Below, piece after piece: positions 15,201 through 25,289 of a DNA stretch of 64,000 nucleotides. This DNA comes from Parasphingopyxis lamellibrachiae. Lineage in GTDB: Bacteria > Pseudomonadota > Alphaproteobacteria > Sphingomonadales > Sphingomonadaceae. The DNA lies in contig NZ_QRDP01000004.1 of the NCBI RefSeq assembly GCF_003385775.1, positions 1,854,957 through 1,918,956 on the forward strand. Direction: 5' to 3'. A program made the position numbers and the translations under genes. Under the pieces are notes generated by a model. That model was given only the letters and a program-made list of their open reading frames with translations. It did not search any database and was not told where the DNA came from. Within the stretch, counting starts at the first letter, position 1, and every line of letters begins with the position of its first letter.

Positions 15201-15659
15201 ATGAACGAAGCGCCCATGAACGACAGGGCCCGGCAGATCTGCGACACCCTTGCGCTCCACCCCCATCCGGAGGGCGGCTGGTATAAGGAAACATGGCGAG
15301 CAGAGGCCGGGGACGGCGAACGGGCCGGCGGCACGGCAATCCATTTCCTGCTTGCGGCCGGCGAGCGCTCCCACTGGCACAAAGTGGACGCCGCCGAAAT
15401 CTGGCTCTGGCATGGCGGCGATCCGCTCGCCCTCAGCCTTGCCGAAACAGACACGGGCCCGGAGCGCACCATCCTCATGGGCGGCGATATCGGAGCCGGG
15501 CAGGCACCCCAGGCGGTCGTCCCGACCGGTCACTGGCAGGCCGCCGAACCGGCCAGCGATGCTGCAGGCTATGTGCTGGTGAGCTGCATCGTCGTTCCCG
15601 GCTTTGAATTTGCCGGATTCACCCTGGCGCCCGAGGGGTGGACGCCCGCGAAGCCGTAA
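15201..15659 (+). CDS. DUF985 / cupin_5 family protein
   Basis: A 152-residue cytoplasmic cupin. Family motifs: LHPHPEGGWYKETWR at the start, then AIHFLLAAGERSHWHKVDA and EIWLWHGGDPL with the histidines of the cupin barrel, and C-terminal VVPGFEFAGF. DUF985 members are thought to bind a small ligand; no reaction is established for this one. Two possible ATGs lie in a 15-nt direct repeat (GAAGCGCCCATGAAC); the first (15201) is better placed after GAAGGA. Divergent from the rhodanese gene across 90 nt. Confidence 0.83.
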   Translation: MNEAPMNDRARQICDTLALHPHPEGGWYKETWRAEAGDGERAGGTAIHFLLAAGERSHWHKVDAAEIWLWHGGDPLALSLAETDTGPERTILMGGDIGAGQAPQAVVPTGHWQAAEPASDAAGYVLVSCIVVPGFEFAGFTLAPEGWTPAKP

Positions 15660-16234
15660 GCAGAACGCCGTTTATGCTGCGCACAATGGGTGCAGCATGA
15701 AAATGGGCGTGACGATTTCTCCCATAGAATGAACGGCTTGCCGAGTTATCCCCGATATCCTCGTTATTCCATGTCGCTTTTCGCTTGGTGCGACTCGCAG
15801 CCCCGTGAGACTTTGTTTGCGTCGAAGGGAAAAGCGACGGAAGGCAACGACCGAAGCAGGAACCGGAGACCGCAGAACCGGAATGAGCGCGGCGCGCAAG
15901 CAAAGCGGGAAGGAAGGGAAAGCGAAGTGTTTGGAAGAATTTTCGGCACCGTCATCGTGCAAGCGAAGACACAGCGGTTCATTCGGAGAAACACTGAAAG
16001 GCAGGAAAGATATTTTCGGATATTGGAACTGTCTCCGTGCCAGAGCGCGGAAAGGATGGTCTTCGGAACATCCGACCCCGGCGCCCGGCGCAGTGGGGGC
16101 TGATCTTCGGACCAGCCCCCATTTTCATTTCCGCTCCCGAGATCCTGAAAAGCCCCGGGAGCCCCGAAATCCACAAAAACCCTTCCCGATCGGCGCGCGC
16201 CTGTTACTGCTTCCGCACAGGCCCGGTCCGCCCG
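15660..16234. other. 575-nt stretch without a supported gene
   Basis: Open frames exist on both strands, but none has a ribosome binding site, signal peptide or recognisable domain, and their composition is unlike the neighbours. The middle part (about 15820-15935) is unusually purine-rich on the plus strand. The region ends in a plus-strand hairpin with T-rich tail (16094-16130) that serves no visible gene. It may encode a small RNA. Confidence 0.4.
16094..16130 (+). terminator. intrinsic terminator without an assigned gene
   Basis: A 9-bp stem TGGGGGCTG (16094-16102) with CAGCCCCCA (16113-16121), followed by TTTTCATTT. Plus-strand transcription arriving here comes from the gene-free stretch after the DUF985 gene, or is read-through from that gene. 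Confidence 0.7.
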
Positions 16235-16663
16235 CTAGCGTTCGAGCTGGCCGCGCACCGCGCCCGCCGGATGCGGCTCATTATGGACATTGACGTAGAA
16301 ACCGCCCGGATTGTCCCGCAACTCGCGGCGCAGGGAGGATGAGATTTCGACACAGCCGTCGCTGCCGCCATCCGCGCCCGGCGTGTCCAGTGTGATGACC
16401 GGTGGCCCGGCCTCGCCCGCCGCCCCGCGATGGACATGGGCGGCCGTGGCCGGATCGATATCGTCGATGGAAAGCGCATAACAGAGCTGCTCGTCTTCGC
16501 TGTCCCAGTCCAGCGTGGCGATGCCCGCCCCGTCCGGATCTCCCGGCCCGGGCACTTCGGCGGCGCCCGTCAGGTCGGCGGAATAGGATTCCTGCGCCAG
16601 TGCAGGCGCGCTGAGCCCGGCTGCGGCGATTGCGCCCAGCAGGATCGATGGCGTGATTTTCAT
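16235..16663 (-). CDS. exported CHRD domain protein
   Basis: A 142-residue protein with a Sec signal (cleavage after APALA, about residue 23). One CHRD domain fills the mature chain. Visible motifs are SYSADLTGAAEVPGPGDPDG, the AAHVHRGAAGEAGPPVI stretch with the conserved HxH, and the end FYVNVHNEPHPAGAVRGQL. CHRD domains were first defined in chordin and occur in many bacterial exported proteins, with no established biochemical role. The ATG at 16663 follows GGGAG. Confidence 0.88.
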   Translation of the reverse strand: MKITPSILLGAIAAAGLSAPALAQESYSADLTGAAEVPGPGDPDGAGIATLDWDSEDEQLCYALSIDDIDPATAAHVHRGAAGEAGPPVITLDTPGADGGSDGCVEISSSLRRELRDNPGGFYVNVHNEPHPAGAVRGQLER

Positions 16664-16839
16664 GACACTCTCCCAGACTATAAGGGCGACCGCCCCGTGC
16701 CGCCGCCCGGATATCAGCCGCGATTATAGCGCCGAGCGCGGAGTCGGGGAAAGGGAAATCGTGCGGGAGGGGTTTTGGGGGCTGTTGGGGAGTCTTTTGT
16801 CAGACTGGAGCGGCGGGTTGAGCGGCGCGGGAGTTTGTT

Positions 16840-16892
16840 TGTCAGACCTTCGGCTTTGCCTCAGGCGCTGCACCGCCAGGTTGAGTCTGACA
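16840..16892 (+). repeat. palindromic element, internally deleted copy 2
   Basis: Only the two ends of the element remain: TGTCAGACCTTCGGCTTTGC at the left and GTTGAGTCTGACA at the right, 53 bp in all, with no central hairpin. A further TTTGTCAGACTGG fragment lies 40 bp to the left (about 16797). It lies in the gap between the CHRD gene and the csp terminator (16664-16962). Confidence 0.65.
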
Positions 16893-16903
16893 GACCAAAT
16901 CCA

Positions 16904-16938
16904 CAAAAAAGGGCGGCGGAACCGAAGCTCCACCGCCC
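16904..16938 (-). terminator. terminator of the cold shock gene
   Basis: A 10-bp stem with one mismatch (GGGCGGCGGA at 16911-16920 with TCCACCGCCC at 16929-16938). On the minus strand it is followed by a T-run (A's at 16904-16910 on the plus strand). It lies 25 nt after the csp stop codon. Confidence 0.9.
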
Positions 16939-16962
16939 TTTCCAACATGTGTCGCGAGAAGC

Positions 16963-17169
16963 TTAGGCTTCTTCGAGATTCGTTGCGGCCATCTTGCCGT
17001 TGCGGCTCTCTTCGAGCTCATAGGATACGCGCTGGTTTTCCTTCAGCGTCGACATGCCGGCAGCCTGGACAGCGGTCATGTGCACGAAAGCGTCATTGCC
17101 GCCTTCTTCCGGCTCGATGAAGCCATAGCCTTTTTGCTCGTTGAAAAATTTTACTTTGCCAATAGGCAT
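16963..17169 (-). CDS. cspA: cold shock domain protein (CspA family)
   Basis: A 68-residue single cold shock domain, the usual size. It binds single-stranded RNA and DNA and acts as an RNA chaperone. RNP1 is KGYGFIEP (residues 13-20) and RNP2 is DAFVHM (about 26-31). The C-terminus runs VSYELEESRNGKMAATNLEE. The upstream minus-strand region to about 17400 is free of genes and could carry the long leader typical of such genes. Which csp paralog this is cannot be told. Confidence 0.95.
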   Translation of the reverse strand: MPIGKVKFFNEQKGYGFIEPEEGGNDAFVHMTAVQAAGMSTLKENQRVSYELEESRNGKMAATNLEEA

Positions 17170-17516
17170 AATCTTATTCCCTTATCTGGGTCCCCGAAAA
17201 ACCGGGGGAGTGAGCCACGCCCGAACACCGGGTGCAGCCTGCGTCTGCTTGCTTGAGTATTGAGGGAAAAGAGGGCGCTGGACGCCTTAGTCCGTCGCTA
17301 CGTGCGACATCGGCAGTGCCGCCTATATACGAGCGCCTGTGGATAAGTGCAATGCTTGTGAATGAGAGGGTTAATGGCAGGCCCGGGGCGGCGCTTCCCC
17401 GATGCGGCATGCGATCACCACGCCAGACATACTGTATTACTATAGTGACACACTCGATAAAGCTCGCTATGCTCGCCCACGATCCAGTCCCCGACAGCGG
17501 AAAACAGCAAGAACCC

Positions 17517-18230
17517 ATGATGCAATCCCTGATCCTCCTCCTCCATATCGCGAGCGGCGGGGTCGCAGTGGCGGCGGGCGCGGTGGCGCTCTTCTCCGCC
17601 AAGGGTTCGACCGTGCACCGGGGCGCAGGCAATCTTTTCTTCGGATCGATGCTCGCCATGGCGGCGGCGGGCACATATCTCGCCTGGGTCGCACCGATGA
17701 TGATCACGGTGCTGGCCGGTCTCTTCACCGGATATCTGGTGGCGACGAGCTGGATGACCGTCCGGCGTCCGGAAGGCGTGTCCGGCCCCTTCGATATCGC
17801 CGCTTTCCTCGTCGCGCTCGCGATCGGCGCAGGCGGCTTCTTCTACGGCTTCGAGGCCACGAACAGCGAGACCGGCCTTGTCGACGGCTTTTCCGCCGGG
17901 CCTTACTTCTTCTTCGGCGGGCTGGCCCTGCTCGCCGCTGCCGGGGACGCCCTGCTGATCGTCCGCCGCGGCATTTCCGGGGCGCAGCGCATCGCGCGCC
18001 ATTTGTGGCGCATGTGTCTCGCGCTCTATTTCGCCGTCGGATCCCTGTTCACCGGCCCGGGCGCATCCGCCTTTCCCGAATCCCTCCAGGGCTCGGCCTG
18101 GCTTTCTGCGCCGGAGATGATCGTCGCGGCGATGATGCTCTTCTGGCTGGTCCGCGTCCTGTTCACCCGATGGTGGACTGAATCGGTCGAGACGAAGACG
18201 GCAGGCGCGGCACCAAACGCATCAAGTTGA
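17517..18230 (+). CDS. multi-pass membrane protein, DUF2306-like
   Basis: A 237-residue protein with about seven membrane helices. The N-terminus has LLLHIASGGVAVAAGAVALF, and AKGSTVHRGAGNLFFGSML carries the His-Arg between helices 1 and 2 that is typical of DUF2306-like proteins. Later come RRGISGAQRIARHLWRMCLAL and ALFSAKG-type turns. No function is established. The start at 17517 was chosen at the first of two adjacent ATGs directly before the first helix. The 347 nt upstream (17170-17516) contain the csp promoter region and no other gene. Confidence 0.6.
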   Translation: MMQSLILLLHIASGGVAVAAGAVALFSAKGSTVHRGAGNLFFGSMLAMAAAGTYLAWVAPMMITVLAGLFTGYLVATSWMTVRRPEGVSGPFDIAAFLVALAIGAGGFFYGFEATNSETGLVDGFSAGPYFFFGGLALLAAAGDALLIVRRGISGAQRIARHLWRMCLALYFAVGSLFTGPGASAFPESLQGSAWLSAPEMIVAAMMLFWLVRVLFTRWWTESVETKTAGAAPNASS

Positions 18231-18260
18231 CGCTGGTTGACACTATCTGACGGGAGGGGG

Positions 18261-18799
18261 TCAGGGGTCCTCTTCCCCCTTCCCTTCCCGATCCTTGTCC
18301 CCGCCATCCGCCTCACCGCCCTCGTCATCATCCTCGAACAGCTGCTCGGTGAGGCCGGCGCGGCCGGGCGCCTCCGCCTCCGCGCACTCCGCATCAGGAC
18401 CAATGCAATCGAGCAGCGCCTCGAAATGCCGTTCGGATTGCTGAACAGGCCGGGCGGCGAGCCGATCATCGTCGCAGCGCCGGTCCGCCCGGGCGAGCAT
18501 ATGGCGCAGCATCACCCCGTCAGGCTTGATCCGCTCGGCCAGCTGGCCATCGACGACAATCTCCTCGGTCACGCCGCCTAAAGTTCATTGGCGTCGCCCG
18601 CTCCAGGCACAGATCGACCCCCACCTTTCTTTGGCGCATCCCGGTGCTGCAGCATCGCCCCCTGCCACGCCCGCGCAAAAGCCGCATTGCGCGCGCGCAA
18701 GGCATAGACCGACTGCCGCGACAGCCCCATCTCCCGGCACACGCCCAGCACATTGCCGGTGTCCGCAAGCCGCGAGAGGAAGCGCGCGTTATGCGTCAT
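18261..18799 (-). pseudogene. HTH-type protein gene broken by two frameshifts
   Basis: Two pieces read in sequence on the minus strand. The first (18799-18578) has a helix-turn-helix-like start, FLSRLADTGNVLGVCREMGL followed by SRQSVYALRARNAAFARAWQ. The second (18572-18261, GTG start) begins TEEIVVDGQLAERIKPDGVM. Between them a third frame reads VDLCLERATPMNF. Removing one G from the five-G run at about 18622 and one A near 18581 joins all three into one protein. That protein would have the layout I recall for sphingomonad HTH proteins of this kind. Either the gene is decayed or the assembly has two single-base errors. Confidence 0.6.
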
Positions 18800-18907
18800 G
18801 CCGGGGGCATGACTTATAGGGCGAGCCGCATCCGGGGCGGCGTCCAGCGCTGAAGATCGGTGGCAGCGGGCGCGGGGAGGGATTGGGGGTGCACAGGCCC
18901 ATCCCCG

Positions 18908-19001
18908 CGCTCACATTGAGCCTGTCGAAATGTGGGTGGAGGCGAAGTACCAAACCGTTGACCTTCGGCCGCCTGCGGCTCGACAAGCTCAGGGTGAGCG
19001 C
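18908..19001. repeat. REP-like pair (inverted) beside the retron
   Basis: Two copies of a short GC-rich unit in inverse orientation: GCGCTCACATTGAGCCTGTC at 18908-18927 and, on the other strand, CGCTCACCCTGAGCTTGTCG at 18981-19000. GAGC(C/T)TGTCGA motifs of this kind are widespread intergenic repeats in sphingomonad genomes. The surrounding 340 nt (18800-19140) contain no gene. Confidence 0.6.
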
Positions 19002-19140
19002 GGTTGGGAGAGGTTTCAGGGCTTTGCGGGTTTTCTGAATGGGTCATCTAACAGGATAAGTCAGATGATCTCCTACATTTCAAGGAAATAGGATTTGGGG
19101 ATTACGACCCTTACGGAATGCGGCCAGCTGTTTTTCTTGT

Positions 19141-20082
19141 CTAGGCAGCAAGTTGCACATCGCCAGCCAAGGCCTCTTTCCAGAGACGATGATGGATATC
19201 AGCCAACTTTCTACAACCCGGATCGATTTGCGACGCTTCATAGAGTCTCGAGACGAGCTTCGGATATATCTCTAACTTCTCTTCGCGGTTCGCGCACTGC
19301 TTGATTGCCTTCAAATCTGCCTTGATTGCTTTCCAACGCGAATGAGGAAGCTCAATACCATTTTTGGTCACCATAACACCTGTTACGGGCTTAGCTCCTA
19401 GACCCATAAACCACTTGGCCTTGTGAGCACGTAGTCCATGCCTCATGATGATCTTTCGGACCTCATGCAATTGACGCAGCGTAGCGTTCGCACCGGACAG
19501 GGTGATATCATCGACATAGCATGTCATGACTAGGTGATTTTTCGCTGCAAACGATTGAATATCGTCAAACATCGCTTTGTACGCATAGTAAGATATGATT
19601 GGGCTGGACGAGCTTCCAGTTGGTAGTTTCCCATCTTTGCAGAGCAATGCCGCGAGTAAACCTGCAACATCCGCGGCGCATTTCAAGTCGTCCCTGAAAA
19701 AGTGCATGACTTTATGCTGTTCAACCGACGGAAAAAACTTTTTCACGTCGATCTTGATCATCGCCAGCGCGCCGACATGTGGCTTCGCATTTGAAATGTA
19801 CGACCGCCCCTTCCTATTTGAATGCAGATAGTTCGGGGTTTCTATCCGCGATAAGTATCCGTGAATCTGACGATGTAGGCTTTGAAGCGGGGGCGGCGGT
19901 TCTTCGACCTGTCTCCCTGATCGTTTTAACCGGAACACTCGATATTTGGCATTCATTGATAGGTCTTCGAGTGTGTCTAATTTCCATCCGATCCGTTTGG
20001 CTAATACTTTTGGAGAGCCAATCCGGTAAAGATGGCATCGGTCAAGAGGTATAAGCGGTCTGTGTTTTTTCGCCGTTTTCAC
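19141..20082 (-). CDS. retron reverse transcriptase
   Basis: A 313-residue RNA-directed DNA polymerase that should copy its own non-coding RNA into multicopy single-stranded DNA. Motif A is KIDVKKFF (Asp112), the catalytic box is YVDD (residues 189-192), and LPTGSSSSPIISYYA is the motif B region. Two retron hallmarks are present: NAxxH (NAKPH, 98-102) and VTG (233-235). The GTG at 20082 is the likely start because GAGGAG lies 7 nt upstream; it overlaps the end of the XRE gene by 41 nt. Retron enzymes usually have YADD; YVDD here is a variant. Codon use and base composition are AT-richer than the neighbours, suggesting transfer. Confidence 0.92.
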   Translation of the reverse strand: MKTAKKHRPLIPLDRCHLYRIGSPKVLAKRIGWKLDTLEDLSMNAKYRVFRLKRSGRQVEEPPPPLQSLHRQIHGYLSRIETPNYLHSNRKGRSYISNAKPHVGALAMIKIDVKKFFPSVEQHKVMHFFRDDLKCAADVAGLLAALLCKDGKLPTGSSSSPIISYYAYKAMFDDIQSFAAKNHLVMTCYVDDITLSGANATLRQLHEVRKIIMRHGLRAHKAKWFMGLGAKPVTGVMVTKNGIELPHSRWKAIKADLKAIKQCANREEKLEIYPKLVSRLYEASQIDPGCRKLADIHHRLWKEALAGDVQLAA

Positions 20083-20374
20083 TTCCTGGCTCCTCTGCAA
20101 TCCATTCAAGCATTCGCAACGCTTTGTCCGCAATAAATGACCGAGCACCTTCCTTGGCGCTTTGATCGGAGCGTTCCGCAAATAACACTAGAGACGAAAG
20201 AGGAATGTCAAATCGACGCGCATATCGCTTAAGCACGTCTAGACTCGGCTCTTTCTTCTCCCTTTCAATTTCATTCAAATAAGATGGAGAGACATCAAGC
20301 TGGTCCGCCAGCTCGATCTGGCTAAGGCGATGATATTGCCTAATCAGTTTCAAAGCTCTTCCATACATTCGCAA
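20042..20374 (-). CDS. XRE-family HTH regulator of the retron operon
   Basis: A 110-residue protein. Residues 6-60 form a Cro/CI-type helix-turn-helix (ALKLIRQYHRLSQIELADQL, then VSPSYLNEIEREKKEPSLDV). The C-terminal part is a short helical tail with no known domain. Some retrons carry an HTH partner next to the reverse transcriptase; it may repress the operon or act in toxicity control. Its 3' end overlaps the reverse transcriptase start, indicating coupled translation. It is preceded at 20407-20580 by a small membrane-protein gene on the same strand. Confidence 0.88.
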   Translation of the reverse strand: MRMYGRALKLIRQYHRLSQIELADQLDVSPSYLNEIEREKKEPSLDVLKRYARRFDIPLSSLVLFAERSDQSAKEGARSFIADKALRMLEWIAEEPGSENGEKTQTAYTS

Positions 20375-20406
20375 TCTCCTTCCTCTTAGGAAAGATAAAA
20401 GGGGGA

Positions 20407-20580
20407 TTAGCCCAGGATTTCCAAGAGCTTCGCGCCCAGCCGATACAGCCGATAACCTATGGCTACCAACCAGAATACGGCTTTAAGCACCCTTGGACCA
20501 AACAGCAGCCTCCGAAGAGGCTTTTTGGATGGCGGCCCTAAGGCTCGTTCCTTCTTAACGCTAGAAGTGTCGTGAAACAT
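20407..20580 (-). CDS. 57-residue single-span membrane peptide in the retron operon
   Basis: A very small basic protein. Residues 1-30 are Lys/Arg-rich, then a hydrophobic segment (about VLKAVFWLVAIGYRLYRLGA) spans the membrane. The ATG at 20580 is supported by AAGGAG 7-8 nt upstream. It lies between the candidate msr-msd RNA and the XRE gene, all on one strand. Small membrane proteins are effectors in some retron defence systems, where they damage the membrane after activation; by position and size this is the best effector candidate here. No homology was recognised. Confidence 0.7.
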   Translation of the reverse strand: MFHDTSSVKKERALGPPSKKPLRRLLFGPRVLKAVFWLVAIGYRLYRLGAKLLEILG

Positions 20581-20639
20581 AAAAATGCTCCTTGTGTTCA
20601 CTACAGCAGGATTGCTGCAGCGCCGCACAAACGGTTAGG

Positions 20640-20828
20640 AGCACAACAAAGAAGGAAACATCCCCCCAGAACCTTCGCGCCCGGCCGCACCGGGCGCCCT
20701 TATCGGTGTCGCGGGACGTTCCCGAGAAGGGAGCCCCTACTTCTGCCGATAAGTATGAGGATCACGAGGATCCCACAGGGGATTTCTCCCCCCGAGGTTG
20801 AGCGGCATGTTGCGTTCTTCCAGCGTCG
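20640..20828 (-). ncRNA. candidate retron msr-msd RNA
   Basis: Begins just after the promoter at 20834-20862. Near its 5' end AAGAACGCAACAT (20819-20807) can pair with ATGTTTCCTTCTT near the 3' end (20661-20649), 11 of 13 positions, the layout of the a1/a2 stem of retron RNAs. Between them are an msr-like stem (GGGGGG...CCCC, about 20795-20775) and a long msd-like hairpin. That hairpin is closed by CTTATCGG/CCGATAAG (20753-20746 with 20706-20699). The exact ends are estimated. Confidence 0.7.
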
Positions 20829-20833
20829 CAACC

Positions 20834-20862
20834 TATATGGCAGTCGATTCGCTAAAAGTCAA
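20834..20862 (-). promoter_or_regulatory. promoter of the retron operon
   Basis: On the minus strand a -35 box TTGACT (20862-20857) is followed after exactly 17 nt by CATATA (20839-20834). It is the best sigma-70 type promoter in this part of the window and points into the candidate msr-msd RNA and the three retron genes. Confidence 0.7.
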
Positions 20863-20921
20863 GGAAAATTCGCTGATAGCGAATAATATTCTGAAATATG
20901 CGGATTTGCCTGTCCAGCACG

Positions 20922-23816
<2,895 letters not shown>

Positions 23817-23863
23817 CCGGAAAACCGATGCTTTGCATTTTTCGTCAGACTCATGGAGGCTAT

Positions 23864-23878
23864 GTTCCACATTTGTTC
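23864..23878 (-). promoter_or_regulatory. LexA (SOS) box of uvrA
   Basis: GTTC-CACATTT-GTTC (GTTC-N7-GTTC), a perfect match to the alphaproteobacterial SOS box, 48 nt before the uvrA start. It implies induction of uvrA by DNA damage. Confidence 0.9.
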
Positions 23879-24080
23879 TTTGAGAGCAAGAATCGCTCTC
23901 ACCTGCGCCCCGACATAGCGATACGCGGGCCATTGCCCAAGGATCGGGCGAGCTAAAAATCGTCAGCTGCGGCCCTCGGTTCAGGAACCCGGGCGGCGGC
24001 GCGGCCCGCCTTATCCCGCTGTTAACCCTCGGCAGCTATCATTTGGCCCGGGGCGGCGACCAGAACAGGCCGATCGCAGA

Positions 24081-25277
24081 ATGAATACAGGGACCAATGC
24101 CATTGAGCGCCTTATGGCGGCCGGAATTTCAAGCCGGACGACACTGGACGACGCGCTGCGCATCTCCGCTGTGCGGCATATGGCCGAGCAGGAAAAATCG
24201 GCGCTGGGCGCCGGACTTTTCGGGGTCGTTGCAATTGCGCTGGCCGCCCTGTTTCGCGATCATGGAGCCTGGCTCGGGCCGGTGCTCGCCCTGCGGCTTC
24301 TCTGCATGGCTCATACCTATACCATCTGCGTCGACATCCTCGCGCTGATCGAAGCGGACAAGCCCCATGGCGCTGCGCTGAAACGGTTCGAGCGCGCCAT
24401 GATCATCAACGGCCTGAGCTGGGGCCTCGTGCTCTGGCCGATCGGCGGCGCCTTTTTCACCGGCATGCCCACTCTTATCATCATCCTTACAGCGCTCGTC
24501 TCCATGTCGCTTCTGGTGCTGGCGATCGCCATCGAACGGCGGAGCATGCTCTGCGCTATCGGGGGTTTTGCCGTTTCCGCCCTGGCGCCGATGATCCTGG
24601 CTATCCAGTCGCTCGGCCTGTTACCGCTCATCGGCAGCATCGGGTTCGTCCTGGCCATTGCCGTTTATGGCGCCCGCCATGGCGAACTGGTGCGCGGCTG
24701 GCTGCGCGTCAGGATCGAGAACCAGCAGCTGGCCGAAACGCTGGGAGAAACCAATGCCCGGCTTTCCGAAGCGCTTTCGACGGCCGAGCGGATGGCCGAA
24801 GAGGACAGCCTGACCGGCCTGCTCAATCGCCGCGCCTTCGAAAAATATGCCGGAGACCTGCTTCTCGCGACCGGTCAGGATCGCAACGTCTATCTGCTGC
24901 TGGCGGATCTCGACCGGTTCAAGGCAATCAACGACAATTTCGGCCATGCGATCGGCGATGTCGTGCTGGAACTTACCTCGGAAGTGATGATGGACACCTG
25001 CGGTCCGGACGCCGTCTGCGCGCGCTGGGGCGGCGAGGAATTTCTGATCGCCATGGCCGCCCCCGACCGGGCGAGCGCGGAAAGTGTCATCCAGTCGCTG
25101 ACCGCCGGGATCAGGGCCGTCAGCTGGCGGCTGGGGATCGAGGGCATTGCCGTATCCGCATCCTTCGGTCTTTCCCATTGGCGACTGGACGAGGATATGG
25201 ACGCGGCCGTCGCCCGTGCCGACGGGGCCATGTATCGCGTGAAAAGCGCCCGACAGCATCACCGGCTAGCCGGCTAG
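24081..25277 (+). CDS. membrane-bound diguanylate cyclase (GGDEF)
   Basis: A 398-residue protein predicted to make cyclic di-GMP. The N-terminal half (about residues 35-205) has six or so membrane helices. A coiled-coil linker follows (QQLAETLGETNARLSEALST), then a GGDEF domain from about residue 240. The active-site motif is GGEEF (317-321) and the substrate region has LADLDRFKAINDNFGHAIGD. No RxxD inhibitory site lies five residues before GGEEF, so product inhibition may be absent. No ribosome binding site is clear at the ATG. It faces the NTF2-like gene convergently. Confidence 0.93.
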   Translation: MNTGTNAIERLMAAGISSRTTLDDALRISAVRHMAEQEKSALGAGLFGVVAIALAALFRDHGAWLGPVLALRLLCMAHTYTICVDILALIEADKPHGAALKRFERAMIINGLSWGLVLWPIGGAFFTGMPTLIIILTALVSMSLLVLAIAIERRSMLCAIGGFAVSALAPMILAIQSLGLLPLIGSIGFVLAIAVYGARHGELVRGWLRVRIENQQLAETLGETNARLSEALSTAERMAEEDSLTGLLNRRAFEKYAGDLLLATGQDRNVYLLLADLDRFKAINDNFGHAIGDVVLELTSEVMMDTCGPDAVCARWGGEEFLIAMAAPDRASAESVIQSLTAGIRAVSWRLGIEGIAVSASFGLSHWRLDEDMDAAVARADGAMYRVKSARQHHRLAG

Positions 25278-25289
25278 CCGCCCGCCGCT

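Noticed and set aside
15690-16103. 137-codon open frame after the DUF985 gene
   Set aside because: Arg/Asn-rich composition, no ribosome binding site and no domain. Overlapping frames on both strands are equally long, so none can be supported.
18800-20921. Prophage or integrative element carrying the retron
   Set aside because: No integrase, tRNA target or convincing direct repeats flank the island. Only REP-like units and a change in base composition are visible.
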